A stretch of 64,000 nucleotides of DNA from Haladaptatus salinisoli (GTDB taxonomy: Archaea > Halobacteriota > Halobacteria > Halobacteriales > Haladaptataceae), in the NCBI RefSeq assembly GCF_020614375.1, contig NZ_CP085327.1, positions 1,414,823 through 1,478,822 of the forward strand, given 5' to 3'. Positions within the stretch are counted from its first letter, which is position 1. Every line of letters begins with the position of its first letter. The notes beneath the pieces are model-generated. The model saw only the letters and a program-made list of their open reading frames with translations, was not told the origin of the DNA and ran no database searches. Both the position numbers and the translations under genes were made by a program. Below are positions 49,709 through 57,566 of this stretch, piece after piece.

Positions 49709-50668
49709 ATGTCCATTCGGGGTCGGTACAATCTTCGGAACGCCCTCCGAGTTCTCAGAGACCCGTCTCTCGTTCGCGGAGAGACGCGGCGACTGCGCAA
49801 GGACGCGCTGCGGGCGAACGCCTACGTATCCCGGCTGTTGAACGACGAAGAACGGGTGGACGTGATGGCGGAGGAGTGGGACAACCTCGTCATCTTGGAC
49901 GCCTGCCGGTACGACATGTTCGCCACGCGGGCGAACTTCGGCGACCGAGTCACGAGCAAGCTCTCGCCGGGGAGCGAGAGCTGGGAGTTCATGGAGGAGA
50001 GCTTCGTCGGCCGCGAACTCCACGACACGGTGTACGTCACGTCGAATCCGCACGCGTACAAACTCCCCGACGACACCTTCCACGCCGTGGTCAACCTGCT
50101 GGACGACCACTGGAACGAGGAGTTCCGGACGGTCATGCCCGAAACCGTGGTCGAACGGACGCTCGCGGCGTTCGAGGAGTATCCCGACAAGCGCATCATC
50201 GCGCACTTCATGCAGCCGCACTTCCCGTTCATCGGCGAGAAGGGCCGCGAACTCGGCCACGCCGGCATCGAGATGCAACTCGACGCCGACGAACACAGCG
50301 GAGAGCCCCACCCGTGGAACGCCCTGCTCTACGGCGAGGAGACGAACAGGTCGGCGATAATCGAGGCGTACGTCGAGAACCTGGACGTGACGCTCCCGCA
50401 CGTCGAACGACTGGTGGAGGAGTTGCCGGGCAAGTCGGTGATCACGGCCGACCACGGCAATCTCATCGGCGAGCGAACGTATCCGATTCCGATGCGGACC
50501 TACGGACACCCCGGCGGACTCCACAAGCGCGAACTCATCGAGGTTCCGTGGGCGGAGATCGACGCCGACGAACGGCGCGACGTGACGGCGGAACCGCCGG
50601 AGTCGCGCGAGGAGATGACGGACGACGTGATAGAAGACAGGCTGCGAAACCTCGGCTACGCGGAGTGA
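49709..50668 (+). CDS. Alkaline-phosphatase-superfamily hydrolase (haloarchaeal sulfatase-like)
   Basis: The 319-residue protein has the fold's metal Asp in WDNLVILDACRYDMF, the active-site region SKLSPGSESWEFMEESF, IIAHFMQPHFPFIG and the late metal motif SVITADHGNLIGER followed by YGHPGG. There is no sulfatase C/SxPxR motif. Related haloarchaeal genes lie in glycan loci, which suggests removal or transfer of phosphate or glycerophosphate groups on glycans or lipids. ATG 49709 is chosen: a TATA-like CATAAATAAGG lies about 30 bp upstream. It ends directly against the convergent FlaD-like gene with no gap. Confidence 0.82.
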   Translation: MSIRGRYNLRNALRVLRDPSLVRGETRRLRKDALRANAYVSRLLNDEERVDVMAEEWDNLVILDACRYDMFATRANFGDRVTSKLSPGSESWEFMEESFVGRELHDTVYVTSNPHAYKLPDDTFHAVVNLLDDHWNEEFRTVMPETVVERTLAAFEEYPDKRIIAHFMQPHFPFIGEKGRELGHAGIEMQLDADEHSGEPHPWNALLYGEETNRSAIIEAYVENLDVTLPHVERLVEELPGKSVITADHGNLIGERTYPIPMRTYGHPGGLHKRELIEVPWAEIDADERRDVTAEPPESREEMTDDVIEDRLRNLGYAE

Positions 50669-51136
50669 CTACAGCGACGCGAGTTGAGCGATGTAGACGA
50701 GGCTCGACACGTGGTCGTTCGTATCGAGGTCGGCCGGGCCGGCCGCGCCGAACCGGTCCGCCTCCGAGAACCCGTACATGTACGACCGCAGGCTCTCGTG
50801 GGCCGCTTCGCTCAGCCAGCCCACGTCCTCGTAGTACGAGAGCGCGTTGCCGGTGTTCTCGAATCCCGCTTTCTCGACGAGGAGATCGAGCCACTCGAAA
50901 ACGATGACCTCGGCACCGTACCGGTTCGGAAGCGACGTCAGGTAGGGTTTCTCCGGGAGCGACCCGGACGCCAGTAACTTCGTCTGGAGCTTCAGTAGCT
51001 CCTCGCGCCTGCCGAGTCGGTGGAGTTCCGCTGCCGTTTCCCCGTCGCCCCCCGCGGAGAGGTCGAGCGGTTGCTCGTCCTCGTCGGCCATCCTGCGAGA
51101 CTCGCGCAGGTCGTAGTCGGCGGGTTCGATAGTCAT
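50669..51136 (-). CDS. Orphan FlaD/FlaE (archaellum) domain protein
   Basis: The 155-residue protein has an acidic, flexible N terminus. A FlaD/E domain follows from about residue 60: YLTSLPNRYGAEVIVFEWLDLLVEKAGFENTGNALSYYEDVGWLSEAAHESLRSYMYGF in sections, then DHVSSLVYIAQLAS. The LP-x2-Y-x2-E, EWL and YY-x3-GW pattern is that of archaellar FlaD/E. No other archaellum gene is nearby, so it may serve another assembly or taxis role. A TATA-like AGTTATATATGG lies about 30 bp before the ATG. The stop touches the convergent gene. Confidence 0.85.
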   Translation of the reverse strand: MTIEPADYDLRESRRMADEDEQPLDLSAGGDGETAAELHRLGRREELLKLQTKLLASGSLPEKPYLTSLPNRYGAEVIVFEWLDLLVEKAGFENTGNALSYYEDVGWLSEAAHESLRSYMYGFSEADRFGAAGPADLDTNDHVSSLVYIAQLASL

Positions 51137-51226
51137 TCTGATATTTCGAATACAACCCCCTCACCATATATAACTCTTGGCACGGCCCGATTGGGGTATC
51201 CGATTTCGGAAAAACGTCAGGTTCGA

Positions 51227-51610
51227 TTACTCGTCCGGCGACCCGCCGCGGACCTTTCGCGCGACGACGACGATACCCAGCAGGCTTCCCAGAATCCCCA
51301 CCGCGCGGGCGGCCTTCCGACCGCGCGCCAGTCGAGAACCGGATTCGTCCGTCTCGGGGTCGGTCGGCTGTTCGAACGTCTCTTCCGTCGCTTCGTCGTC
51401 CGACGACGAGCGGAGCTTGCGAAAGAGCATCCCGAGGCCGGCGAGTACGACCAGCCCGAGTACCGGGGCGAGCAGCTTTCCGACCGACCGACCTCCGGAC
51501 GATTCGGATTGGGACTTCGTCCGCGTACCGGCGGGTACGGCGTCCTCGTCGCTGTACACTCGTTCTTCGACGAGCGCGGGTTTTTCGAGGTTGATTTTGA
51601 AGAGCGCCAT
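51227..51610 (-). CDS. Small membrane protein with basic/acidic linker (127 aa)
   Basis: The 127-residue protein has a soluble N terminus (MALFKINLEKPALVEERVYSDEDAV), a first hydrophobic helix (LLAPVLGLVVLAGLGMLF, about residues 47-64) and an acidic Ser/Glu linker. A second weak helix follows (AVGILGSLLGIVVVA). Its TATA-like AGGTATAATG lies about 28 bp before ATG 51610, which favours this start over the further upstream one at 51637. Family unrecognised. Confidence 0.65.
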   Translation of the reverse strand: MALFKINLEKPALVEERVYSDEDAVPAGTRTKSQSESSGGRSVGKLLAPVLGLVVLAGLGMLFRKLRSSSDDEATEETFEQPTDPETDESGSRLARGRKAARAVGILGSLLGIVVVARKVRGGSPDE

Positions 51611-51754
51611 CACGGTTCCTTCGTTGCCAAGCGTCATTATACCTTCTGGCTTTCCGTCCGTTCGACCGATTCGCGGACGCCGGGAGGGGGTCCGGACGTC
51701 CGTCGGGGAGGGCCGGACGAGACCGCGAACGAGTCGGCGGGTCGAGTCGACTGG

Positions 51755-53212
51755 TCAGGGCGGCGCGAACGTCCCCCGAACCGCCTCGTCGAGCGTGCGC
51801 CTGGTCTCCGGACTCGCGGCGAGGAGGACGCCGACGTAGACGATCCCGCCGAGCGAGACGAGCACCGCGAGGTCGCTCCACGACCGGACGGGGAGCGAGG
51901 CGCGGGCCGTCGACACGACGACGAACATCACGAGGCTCGCCCCGACTTGGGCGACCATCGGGCGCGAGAGGGGAGCGAACCCCGACACCGCCCGCCGGAG
52001 GAAGAGGAGGGTGCCGAGATACCGGAGCGTCTCCGCGACTAGCGTGGCGACGACGACGCCGATGGGACCGAACCGCAGCGTGAACAGGACGCCGAGGACG
52101 AGGTTCACGGCCACCGCGACCGCGGAGAGCCGCATGGCGATATCCGGCCTGTCGAGCCCGTTGACGGCCTGGAGGAGCGGACCGCTCTGCGTGCGGACGA
52201 CGCGATAGCCGGCCAGTCCGACCAGCAGGAGGGCGGCTTCCCGATACGCCGGCCCGTACACCGTCACGACGAGCGATTCGGAGAGCGCGAGCGCCCCGAA
52301 GAGGATGGGGAACGCGAGCACCCCGGAGTAGGCCACGGTGTTCGACACGTCGCGTCCGACGCTCGCACCTTGCGCCCTGCGGGCGCTCACCGCCGCCATC
52401 AGCCCGCGCCCCGCCACGTCGGCGACGAACACCGCCGGAAGCGTGAGCATCCACGCCACCTCGTAGAACCCGGCCGCGGCGGGCGCGAGCAGGAATCCGA
52501 GCAGGAGCACGTCGAGGCGGTCGTAGGTCGTCCCCAACGCCGTCGTCGGGATGCTGTACCGGGCGTAGTCGGCGAGGCTCCGGACGAACGTCCGTGACGG
52601 GAGTGCGGGCCGCGCCCCGACGAACGCGGCCGCGAGGGGGAACGTCAGCGCCGAGGCGGCCGCGAGTCCGTACACCATCCCGGCGGCGACGACCGTTCCG
52701 GCCGTGCTGAGGAGCCAGACGAAGCCGATCTGGAGCGGGAGGGTGAACACCGACCGAACCGCGTCTATCCACGTCGCGACGCTGATTCGGCCGCGACCCT
52801 GGACGAGGCTGTCGACGGTCTCGTACGCCGACTCGGTGGCGAGCAGGAGGACGAGCAGGAGGGGTGCGGCCGCGAGCCCCGTGTAGCTCCGGAGGGCGTC
52901 GCCGGCGACGAACGCGGCGATTCCCGCGAGAACGACCCAACCGGCGTCGAACAGCAGTTGCGCTCCGAACGCGGGCGGCCGGAGCGCGTCGGACTCGGAG
53001 AGGCGTTTCTTCGCCGCCAGCGACCAGCCGTTCATCGGTCGATCCGCGAGCTTCGTCAGCGCGTACAGCAGGTAGACGCCTCCGAACGCGCTCGGCCCGA
53101 GCCACCGCGCGAAGATGACCGTTCCGGCGAACCCGATGGCCGCCATCGTGAACTGGGCGACCGTGCCGCCCAGCGTCTCCTTGCTGAGGCTGATGTCGGC
53201 CGCTTCGCTCAC
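51755..53212 (-). CDS. Polysaccharide flippase (Wzx/MVF-type)
   Basis: The 485-residue protein has about 14 hydrophobic helices and the polysaccharide-export signature near the N terminus (SKETLGGTVAQFTMAAIGFAGTVIFARWLGPSAFGGVYLLYAL in sections). It is a MATE/MVF flippase that would move a lipid-linked glycan outward. It starts with GTG in the GTGA overlap with the preceding phosphotransferase-like gene, so the two are coupled. Longer frames in the same phase are not part of the protein. Confidence 0.88.
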   Translation of the reverse strand: MSEAADISLSKETLGGTVAQFTMAAIGFAGTVIFARWLGPSAFGGVYLLYALTKLADRPMNGWSLAAKKRLSESDALRPPAFGAQLLFDAGWVVLAGIAAFVAGDALRSYTGLAAAPLLLVLLLATESAYETVDSLVQGRGRISVATWIDAVRSVFTLPLQIGFVWLLSTAGTVVAAGMVYGLAAASALTFPLAAAFVGARPALPSRTFVRSLADYARYSIPTTALGTTYDRLDVLLLGFLLAPAAAGFYEVAWMLTLPAVFVADVAGRGLMAAVSARRAQGASVGRDVSNTVAYSGVLAFPILFGALALSESLVVTVYGPAYREAALLLVGLAGYRVVRTQSGPLLQAVNGLDRPDIAMRLSAVAVAVNLVLGVLFTLRFGPIGVVVATLVAETLRYLGTLLFLRRAVSGFAPLSRPMVAQVGASLVMFVVVSTARASLPVRSWSDLAVLVSLGGIVYVGVLLAASPETRRTLDEAVRGTFAPP

Positions 53213-54510
53213 GCGTAGCCTAAGTCCCGGAGTTGGTTCTCGACGGCCTCCGAGACGGCCACGTCGTTCTCGACCGCTCTTCGTTCGAGTCGATCCACGA
53301 GCGTTTCGATTCGCTCCCGCGGCTTGTCTATTTCGCCCAGTTCGCGGAACCCGTCCGGCGTCTCCCAGCCGTAGTAGTCCGGGGCGACCAGCGCGTGCCT
53401 CTCGGCGTCGAGCGGCGCGGTGTCGAAACCGTCCCCGGTGAGCGACGTCCGGTGACGGTTCGTCAGGCCGTGGTACTCCGCCAGCCACGACCGTCCGTCC
53501 AGTTCGCCGAGCAGGCATCGCCCCCGGGATTCGGCGTCGAGGTCCGCGACGTCCACCATCGTCCCGTGAACGTCGAGTAAGCTCACCGTCTCGTCGCGGG
53601 TTCCGTCGAGTCCGTCGCCCCAGACGCAGAGCGGAATCCGCGTCACGTCGGGGTACAGCCCGCAGAGGTGCTCCCACGCGCCGTACTCGCCGAGCGCCTC
53701 GCCGTGGTCGGCGAGGGTGACGACGTAGTCGAACTCCTCGCGGAGTTCCGCGAAGATGTCCCGGTAGGCGTCCGAGAGGTAGCGGACGCAGTCGTCGTAC
53801 GCCCGCCGAACCCTCTCCGGGTCGGCGTCGGGGGCGTCGAGCGTGGCCCGCAGCCCGTTCAGTTCGGGCGGTTCGACCGTCCGGTACTCCCCGGGGGGCG
53901 CGTAGGGCGTGTGAGCCTCCATCAGGTTGACGAAGAGGAACTCGTCGTCGCCGAAGTCCGTCTCGCGGACGAACCGGAGCGCCTCCGTCGCCCCGTCGTC
54001 GCGGGTCGTCCGGCCCCAGCCCATATCTCGGAGTTTGAGCAGCGCGCCCCGCTTGAGCGAGGGGAGCGTATCGCTGTCGCCGACGAGCACGTCGCGCAGG
54101 GCGAACAGGTAGCGTTCCGGCCCCATCCCCCGCGTCTCGGCGATGAAGCCGTCCCAGTCGAAGACGTTCTCGGAGAGCGCCCTGAGCCGCCAGCTCCCCT
54201 GGAACTGGTCGAAGCCGCGGTGGAAGTCGAACGGCCGGGAGACGTTCACGTTCGCGCTGAACGCCCGGGTCGTGTAGCCCGCGTCCCGGAACGACTCCGC
54301 GAGCGCCGGTTCCGGGCAGTCGAACAGTTGCGCGCCGGCGTAGACGCCGAGTTCGCTCGGGTACTTCCCCGCGAACAGGGAGGCGTGGGCCGGGACGGTC
54401 CAGTGCGACGTGGAGTAGGCGTTCTCGAACCGCTGGCCGGGGAGCCAGTCGAACCGCTCGTCGAAGGCGTCCTTTCGCAGGGTGTCGAGGACGACGAGCG
54501 CGACCCTCAT
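53209..54510 (-). CDS. Alkaline-phosphatase-superfamily phosphotransferase-like enzyme (Thr nucleophile)
   Basis: The 433-residue protein begins MRVALVVLDTLRKDAF (metal Asp9). Its nucleophile loop, AYSTSHWTVPAHASLFAGKYPSELG, puts Thr38 where sulfatases have Cys or Ser, and there is no sulfatase Arg. Further sites are FVNLMEAHTPYAPPGE and YVVTLADHGEALGEYG. Like the enzyme at 43760 this points to phospho-group transfer or hydrolysis rather than sulfate ester cleavage. It is the third gene of the glycan operon; both ends overlap the neighbours by 4 bp. Confidence 0.85.
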   Translation of the reverse strand: MRVALVVLDTLRKDAFDERFDWLPGQRFENAYSTSHWTVPAHASLFAGKYPSELGVYAGAQLFDCPEPALAESFRDAGYTTRAFSANVNVSRPFDFHRGFDQFQGSWRLRALSENVFDWDGFIAETRGMGPERYLFALRDVLVGDSDTLPSLKRGALLKLRDMGWGRTTRDDGATEALRFVRETDFGDDEFLFVNLMEAHTPYAPPGEYRTVEPPELNGLRATLDAPDADPERVRRAYDDCVRYLSDAYRDIFAELREEFDYVVTLADHGEALGEYGAWEHLCGLYPDVTRIPLCVWGDGLDGTRDETVSLLDVHGTMVDVADLDAESRGRCLLGELDGRSWLAEYHGLTNRHRTSLTGDGFDTAPLDAERHALVAPDYYGWETPDGFRELGEIDKPRERIETLVDRLERRAVENDVAVSEAVENQLRDLGYA

Positions 54511-55178
54511 CGCTCCCCTCCGGGGTAGCGCACCCTGTCGACCGCGTCCCAGAACCCGCGTCGCCAGAGCCAGTCGTTGACGCGCCCGAGCGTCGTGTCC
54601 GGAACGATTCGCTCCTCGTAGCGGGTCGGGTACTCTCGTCGCAGGCGCGCTCCCTTCTCGGCGTCGATGCTGGCGCGCGTGCGGTCGGGGTGGTGCATCA
54701 CCAGCGTCGGGTCGTAGCGACACGGGCCGTACCCCTCGATGCGCCACCCGAACTCGGTGTCGTCGCGCCAACCGGCGTACTCGCTTCGAAATCCGCCGGC
54801 GGCGAGGGCGGTTTCGCGGTCGAACGCGAGGTTGCAGCCGACGTACTTCCCTTCGCCGCGGTAGGTGCGCCCGCCCTTCACGCGCCCCTCGACGCAGACG
54901 ACGCCGTCCGAGAGCGCCCCGTCCGCGCGGGCCACCCACTCCGGCGGAGGGCGACAGTCGTCGTCGGTGAGGGCCACCGTATCGGCGTTCGCCGCCTCGA
55001 TACCGGCGTTTCGCGCCTCGCAGATGTCGAGCGTCGCGTCGTCCACCACCAGCACCTCGAAGTCGCGCATCGTCTGTTCGCGCAGGTCGGCGATCACCCG
55101 GTGGTGGTCGTTCGCCGGGAGGGTCGGAATCACGACCGAGACGCGGGGCTCAGCTGACTCGTAGGGTTTCCGTATCAT
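54507..55178 (-). CDS. Family 2 glycosyltransferase
   Basis: The 223-residue GTA glycosyltransferase has VSVVIPTLPANDHHRVIADLREQ, FEVLVVDDATLDICEARNAGIEAANADTVALTDDDCRPPPEW (DxD-type metal site), GCNLAFDRETALAAGGFRSEY and WRDDTEFGWRIEGYG. The C terminus has a His-Pro motif (VMHHPDRTR) and a short basic tail. Its stop overlaps the next start (ATGA), and its own start lies inside the end of the remnant gene upstream (29-bp overlap). The sugar donor is unknown. Confidence 0.9.
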   Translation of the reverse strand: MIRKPYESAEPRVSVVIPTLPANDHHRVIADLREQTMRDFEVLVVDDATLDICEARNAGIEAANADTVALTDDDCRPPPEWVARADGALSDGVVCVEGRVKGGRTYRGEGKYVGCNLAFDRETALAAGGFRSEYAGWRDDTEFGWRIEGYGPCRYDPTLVMHHPDRTRASIDAEKGARLRREYPTRYEERIVPDTTLGRVNDWLWRRGFWDAVDRVRYPGGER

Positions 55179-55386
55179 CGTCGACCGCGGAGCGCTTCGA
55201 GGCGGCTTCCGCGCGAGTTCTGTTGACGAGGTTCAGGAGGCTGTCCGCGAACGTCGCCCTGTCGTACCGCTCGGCGAATCGCCGAATCTCGGCGGCGTCG
55301 AAGTCGTCGGAGTCGAACCGCTCTCCGCCCCCGATTCCGGGAAATCGGTCGTGCAACACCGCCGCGTTCCGTGATTCCTGTCTCAT
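55150..55386 (-). pseudogene. GT4 glycosyltransferase remnant, in-frame internal deletion
   Basis: The 78-residue frame joins an N-terminal GT4 motif (AVLHDRFPGIGGGERF) directly to a C-terminal segment typical of the same family (FDAAEIRRFAERYDRATFADSLLNLVNRTR). About 300 central residues, including the UDP-sugar and catalytic sites, are missing without a frame break. This is how an in-frame deletion or recombination product would look. It is probably inactive, although transcription and coupling to the next gene may persist. Confidence 0.6.
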
Positions 55387-55500
55387 TCGTCCACCCCGTG
55401 GAGTCTGCCGACCCTACACCACGTTAGAACATAAATTCGGGGACGTCTTTGAAACCGATGGGCCACAAATCCCTCGGGGATACGAACCGCACCATCTAGT

Positions 55501-55677
55501 ATGCCCACGTGTATCGTCTGCGGCACCGAGGTCGACGCCGAGAACCCGCAAGAGACCGACTTTCAGGAGACGGAGTTCGCCCCCGCGACGATGGTGTACG
55601 AGGGCGAGACGTACTACTTCTGCTCGTCGGAGCACGAAACCGAGTTCGAAAACGACCCCGAACGGTACGCCGAGTGA
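55501..55677 (+). CDS. Small YHS/TRASH metal-binding protein (58 aa)
   Basis: The 58-residue protein has CIVCG near the N terminus and YYFCSSEHETEFENDPERYA at the C terminus. The C-terminal pattern (YYFC-SxEH-x3-F-x2-(D)P-x-Y) is the TRASH/YHS metal-binding motif, and together with CxxC it gives a possible Zn or Cu site. Such proteins act as metal sensors or chaperones in archaea; no partner is encoded here. The divergent gap before it holds the presumed promoter of the remnant gene. Confidence 0.8.
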   Translation: MPTCIVCGTEVDAENPQETDFQETEFAPATMVYEGETYYFCSSEHETEFENDPERYAE

Positions 55678-55735
55678 CGAGGGTTCGGTCGATTCCCGTA
55701 CGTCCGTCGCCCGCGCACCCCCCGAGTTTTAAATC

Positions 55736-56752
55736 TTAAGCCGAATCCAAGAGGGGGTGTGAGCCGCGCACCTCCGAGACGAGTTCCCGCACGTCCTCGT
55801 TCGCCTCCTCTTCCGAGACCACCGGTTCCATCCCGTCGAACACCTCGTGAACCATCGCGACCCCGTCGGAGAGCGTGTCCAGTCCGTACCCGCCTTCGAG
55901 GACGAACCCGAGGGCCGCCCCCGCCTCGTCCGCCGTCTCCCGAACGCGCGCCGTCAACATGCCGTAGCCGTCGGTCGAGACGCGCATCCGCGAAATCGGG
56001 TCGTGGCGGTGGGCGTCGAACCCCGCGCTCACCAACACCAAATCCGGGTCGAACGCGGCGAACGCGGGCGCGACGAGTTCGTCGAAGACCGTGCGGTACT
56101 CGGGGTCGCCCGACCCCGCCGGAAGCGGCGCGTTGAGCGTCGTTCCCGCTCCGTCGTCAGTCCCCGACTCGTCGATTTCGCCCGTGCCGGGGTAGAGTCC
56201 GTCCTCGTGTATCGAGGCGTAGAACACGTCTCCGACGTCGTAGAAGATGTCCTGCGTGCCGTTTCCGTGGTGCACGTCCCAGTCGAGAACCGCGACTCGC
56301 TCGGCGTCGCCCGCGTCGATGACCGACCGGGCCGCGACGCCGGCGTTGTTGAAGAAACAGAACCCCATGGCGTCGTCGGCCACGGCGTGGTGTCCCGGCG
56401 GGCGTCCGAGCGAGAAGGGCGTTCGGCGTCCGTCTTCGCCCGCTAGCGCCGCGGCCGCCGCCCAGCACGCCAACCCGGCGCTTTCGAGCGCGGCGTCCCA
56501 CGTCTCCTCGACGGCGACCGTGTCGGGGTCCCAGTTGCCGCCGCCGCTCGCGCAGAACTCGCGGAACTCGTCGACGTAGCCCGCGTCGTGGACGGCGGTT
56601 ATCTGGGACTCCGTCGCCGGGTCGGCTTCGACGTACTCGACGCCGTGCTTCCGCGTGAGCGCCTTCCGGATGGCGCGGAGGCGGTCCGGATTCTCGGGGT
56701 GACGCTTCCCCGTGTCGTGTGCCAGGCAAACTTCGCTATAGCCGAACTTCAT
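55736..56752 (-). CDS. hdaI: Histone deacetylase family protein
   Basis: The 338-residue class II-like deacetylase (arginase/deacetylase fold) has RPPGHHAVADDAMGFCFFNNAGVAAR (His-His dyad), LDWDVHHGNGTQDIFY (Zn ligands Asp and His), the third ligand Asp in VSAGFDAHRHDP and FVLEGGYGLDTL. It would deacetylate lysines (histone or other proteins) or polyamines. Its ATG overlaps the stop of the histone gene by 4 bp, so histone and deacetylase are produced together. The symbol follows the Haloferax orthologue. Confidence 0.92.
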   Translation of the reverse strand: MKFGYSEVCLAHDTGKRHPENPDRLRAIRKALTRKHGVEYVEADPATESQITAVHDAGYVDEFREFCASGGGNWDPDTVAVEETWDAALESAGLACWAAAAALAGEDGRRTPFSLGRPPGHHAVADDAMGFCFFNNAGVAARSVIDAGDAERVAVLDWDVHHGNGTQDIFYDVGDVFYASIHEDGLYPGTGEIDESGTDDGAGTTLNAPLPAGSGDPEYRTVFDELVAPAFAAFDPDLVLVSAGFDAHRHDPISRMRVSTDGYGMLTARVRETADEAGAALGFVLEGGYGLDTLSDGVAMVHEVFDGMEPVVSEEEANEDVRELVSEVRGSHPLLDSA

Positions 56753-57180
56753 TCGAACAGCCTAAAGTAGGTCTCGATGTCTTCGCCCTTAACCGTTCGC
56801 CGGTCCGCGTGATGAGCGAGTATCGCCGCCGCGGCCGCGACGTTGTCGGCGTAATCTTCGAGGATGTCCGCCAGCGCGATTCGCGCGTCCATGGCGACGC
56901 GGTAATCGTCGTTGATGTCGAGGCGAGCGATGCGGTCGACCGGCGCGACCGGCAGGGTGAGGTCGTCCTTGTCGACGACCTGCTCGACGCCGAAATCCTC
57001 GGCCATCAGCGTCTTCCGTCCGTCCGCCGTCGCCCGCTTCGCGGCGTCCTCGGCCAAGTCGGCCCCGTGAACCTGAATGCGCCGCGCGAGTTCCTCGGCG
57101 GCACCCGCACTCACTCGAAGGTCACCTGCGTTCCGTCGAATAATCGTGTCGACCGGCGCAAACGGAAGCTCAACGCTCAT
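56749..57180 (-). CDS. hstA: Archaeal doublet histone
   Basis: The 143-residue protein contains two fused histone folds: one from residues 5-65 (LPFAPVDTIIRRNAGDLRVSAGAAEELARRIQVHGADLAEDAAKRATADGRKTLMAEDFG in sections) and one from 78-143 (VAPVDRIARLDINDDYRVAMDARIALADILEDYADNVAAAAAILAHHADRRTVKGEDI in sections). The doublet is typical of haloarchaea and is strongly acidic compared with methanogen histones. A TATA-like AAGATTAAGG lies about 30 bp before ATG 57180. It shares a transcript with the deacetylase and is divergent from the small acidic gene at 57303. Confidence 0.95.
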   Translation of the reverse strand: MSVELPFAPVDTIIRRNAGDLRVSAGAAEELARRIQVHGADLAEDAAKRATADGRKTLMAEDFGVEQVVDKDDLTLPVAPVDRIARLDINDDYRVAMDARIALADILEDYADNVAAAAAILAHHADRRTVKGEDIETYFRLFE

Positions 57181-57302
57181 AATCCAACAGCGGGAGGCGG
57201 TCGCCCTTAATCTTTCCCTACCGGCGTTTGCGGCAAATTGCGTTCGGCCGGCTGTGAACCGCCAGTACGAATAAGGAGGTCGGAACCGAATTTTTGAACA
57301 CG

Positions 57303-57509
57303 ATGAGTGACCCACACGAACGCGACCGAACGATGGCGAAGGAGAAAGAAGAATCGGAGGAAGCGGAAGGGGAGGAGGAAGTCGAACAGCAGCGCGAGGA
57401 AGAACTCGAAGACGAGACGAAGGTCGAGAACGACCAGGCTCGCGAGGACGCCGCCGCCGACGAACAGAACGTGGACAATCACCGCGACGAAGAGCCGTTC
57501 CAGAGCTAA
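57303..57509 (+). CDS. Small acidic Glu-rich protein (68 aa)
   Basis: The 68-residue protein (MSDPHERDRTMAKEKEESEEAEGE at the start) is dominated by Glu with scattered Lys, Arg and Gln. It is probably a single helix or disordered. Its start is 122 bp from the divergent histone start. Low-complexity content prevents a family call, and function is unknown. ATG 57303 is chosen over an ATG at 57294 because of the TATA-like ACGAATAAGG about 35 bp upstream. Confidence 0.6.
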   Translation: MSDPHERDRTMAKEKEESEEAEGEEEVEQQREEELEDETKVENDQAREDAAADEQNVDNHRDEEPFQS

Positions 57510-57566
57510 GCATCCGGAACGACCGTTTTCGAGAGTCCGCGGGTCGAGTGGTCGGCCGATCGAGCG

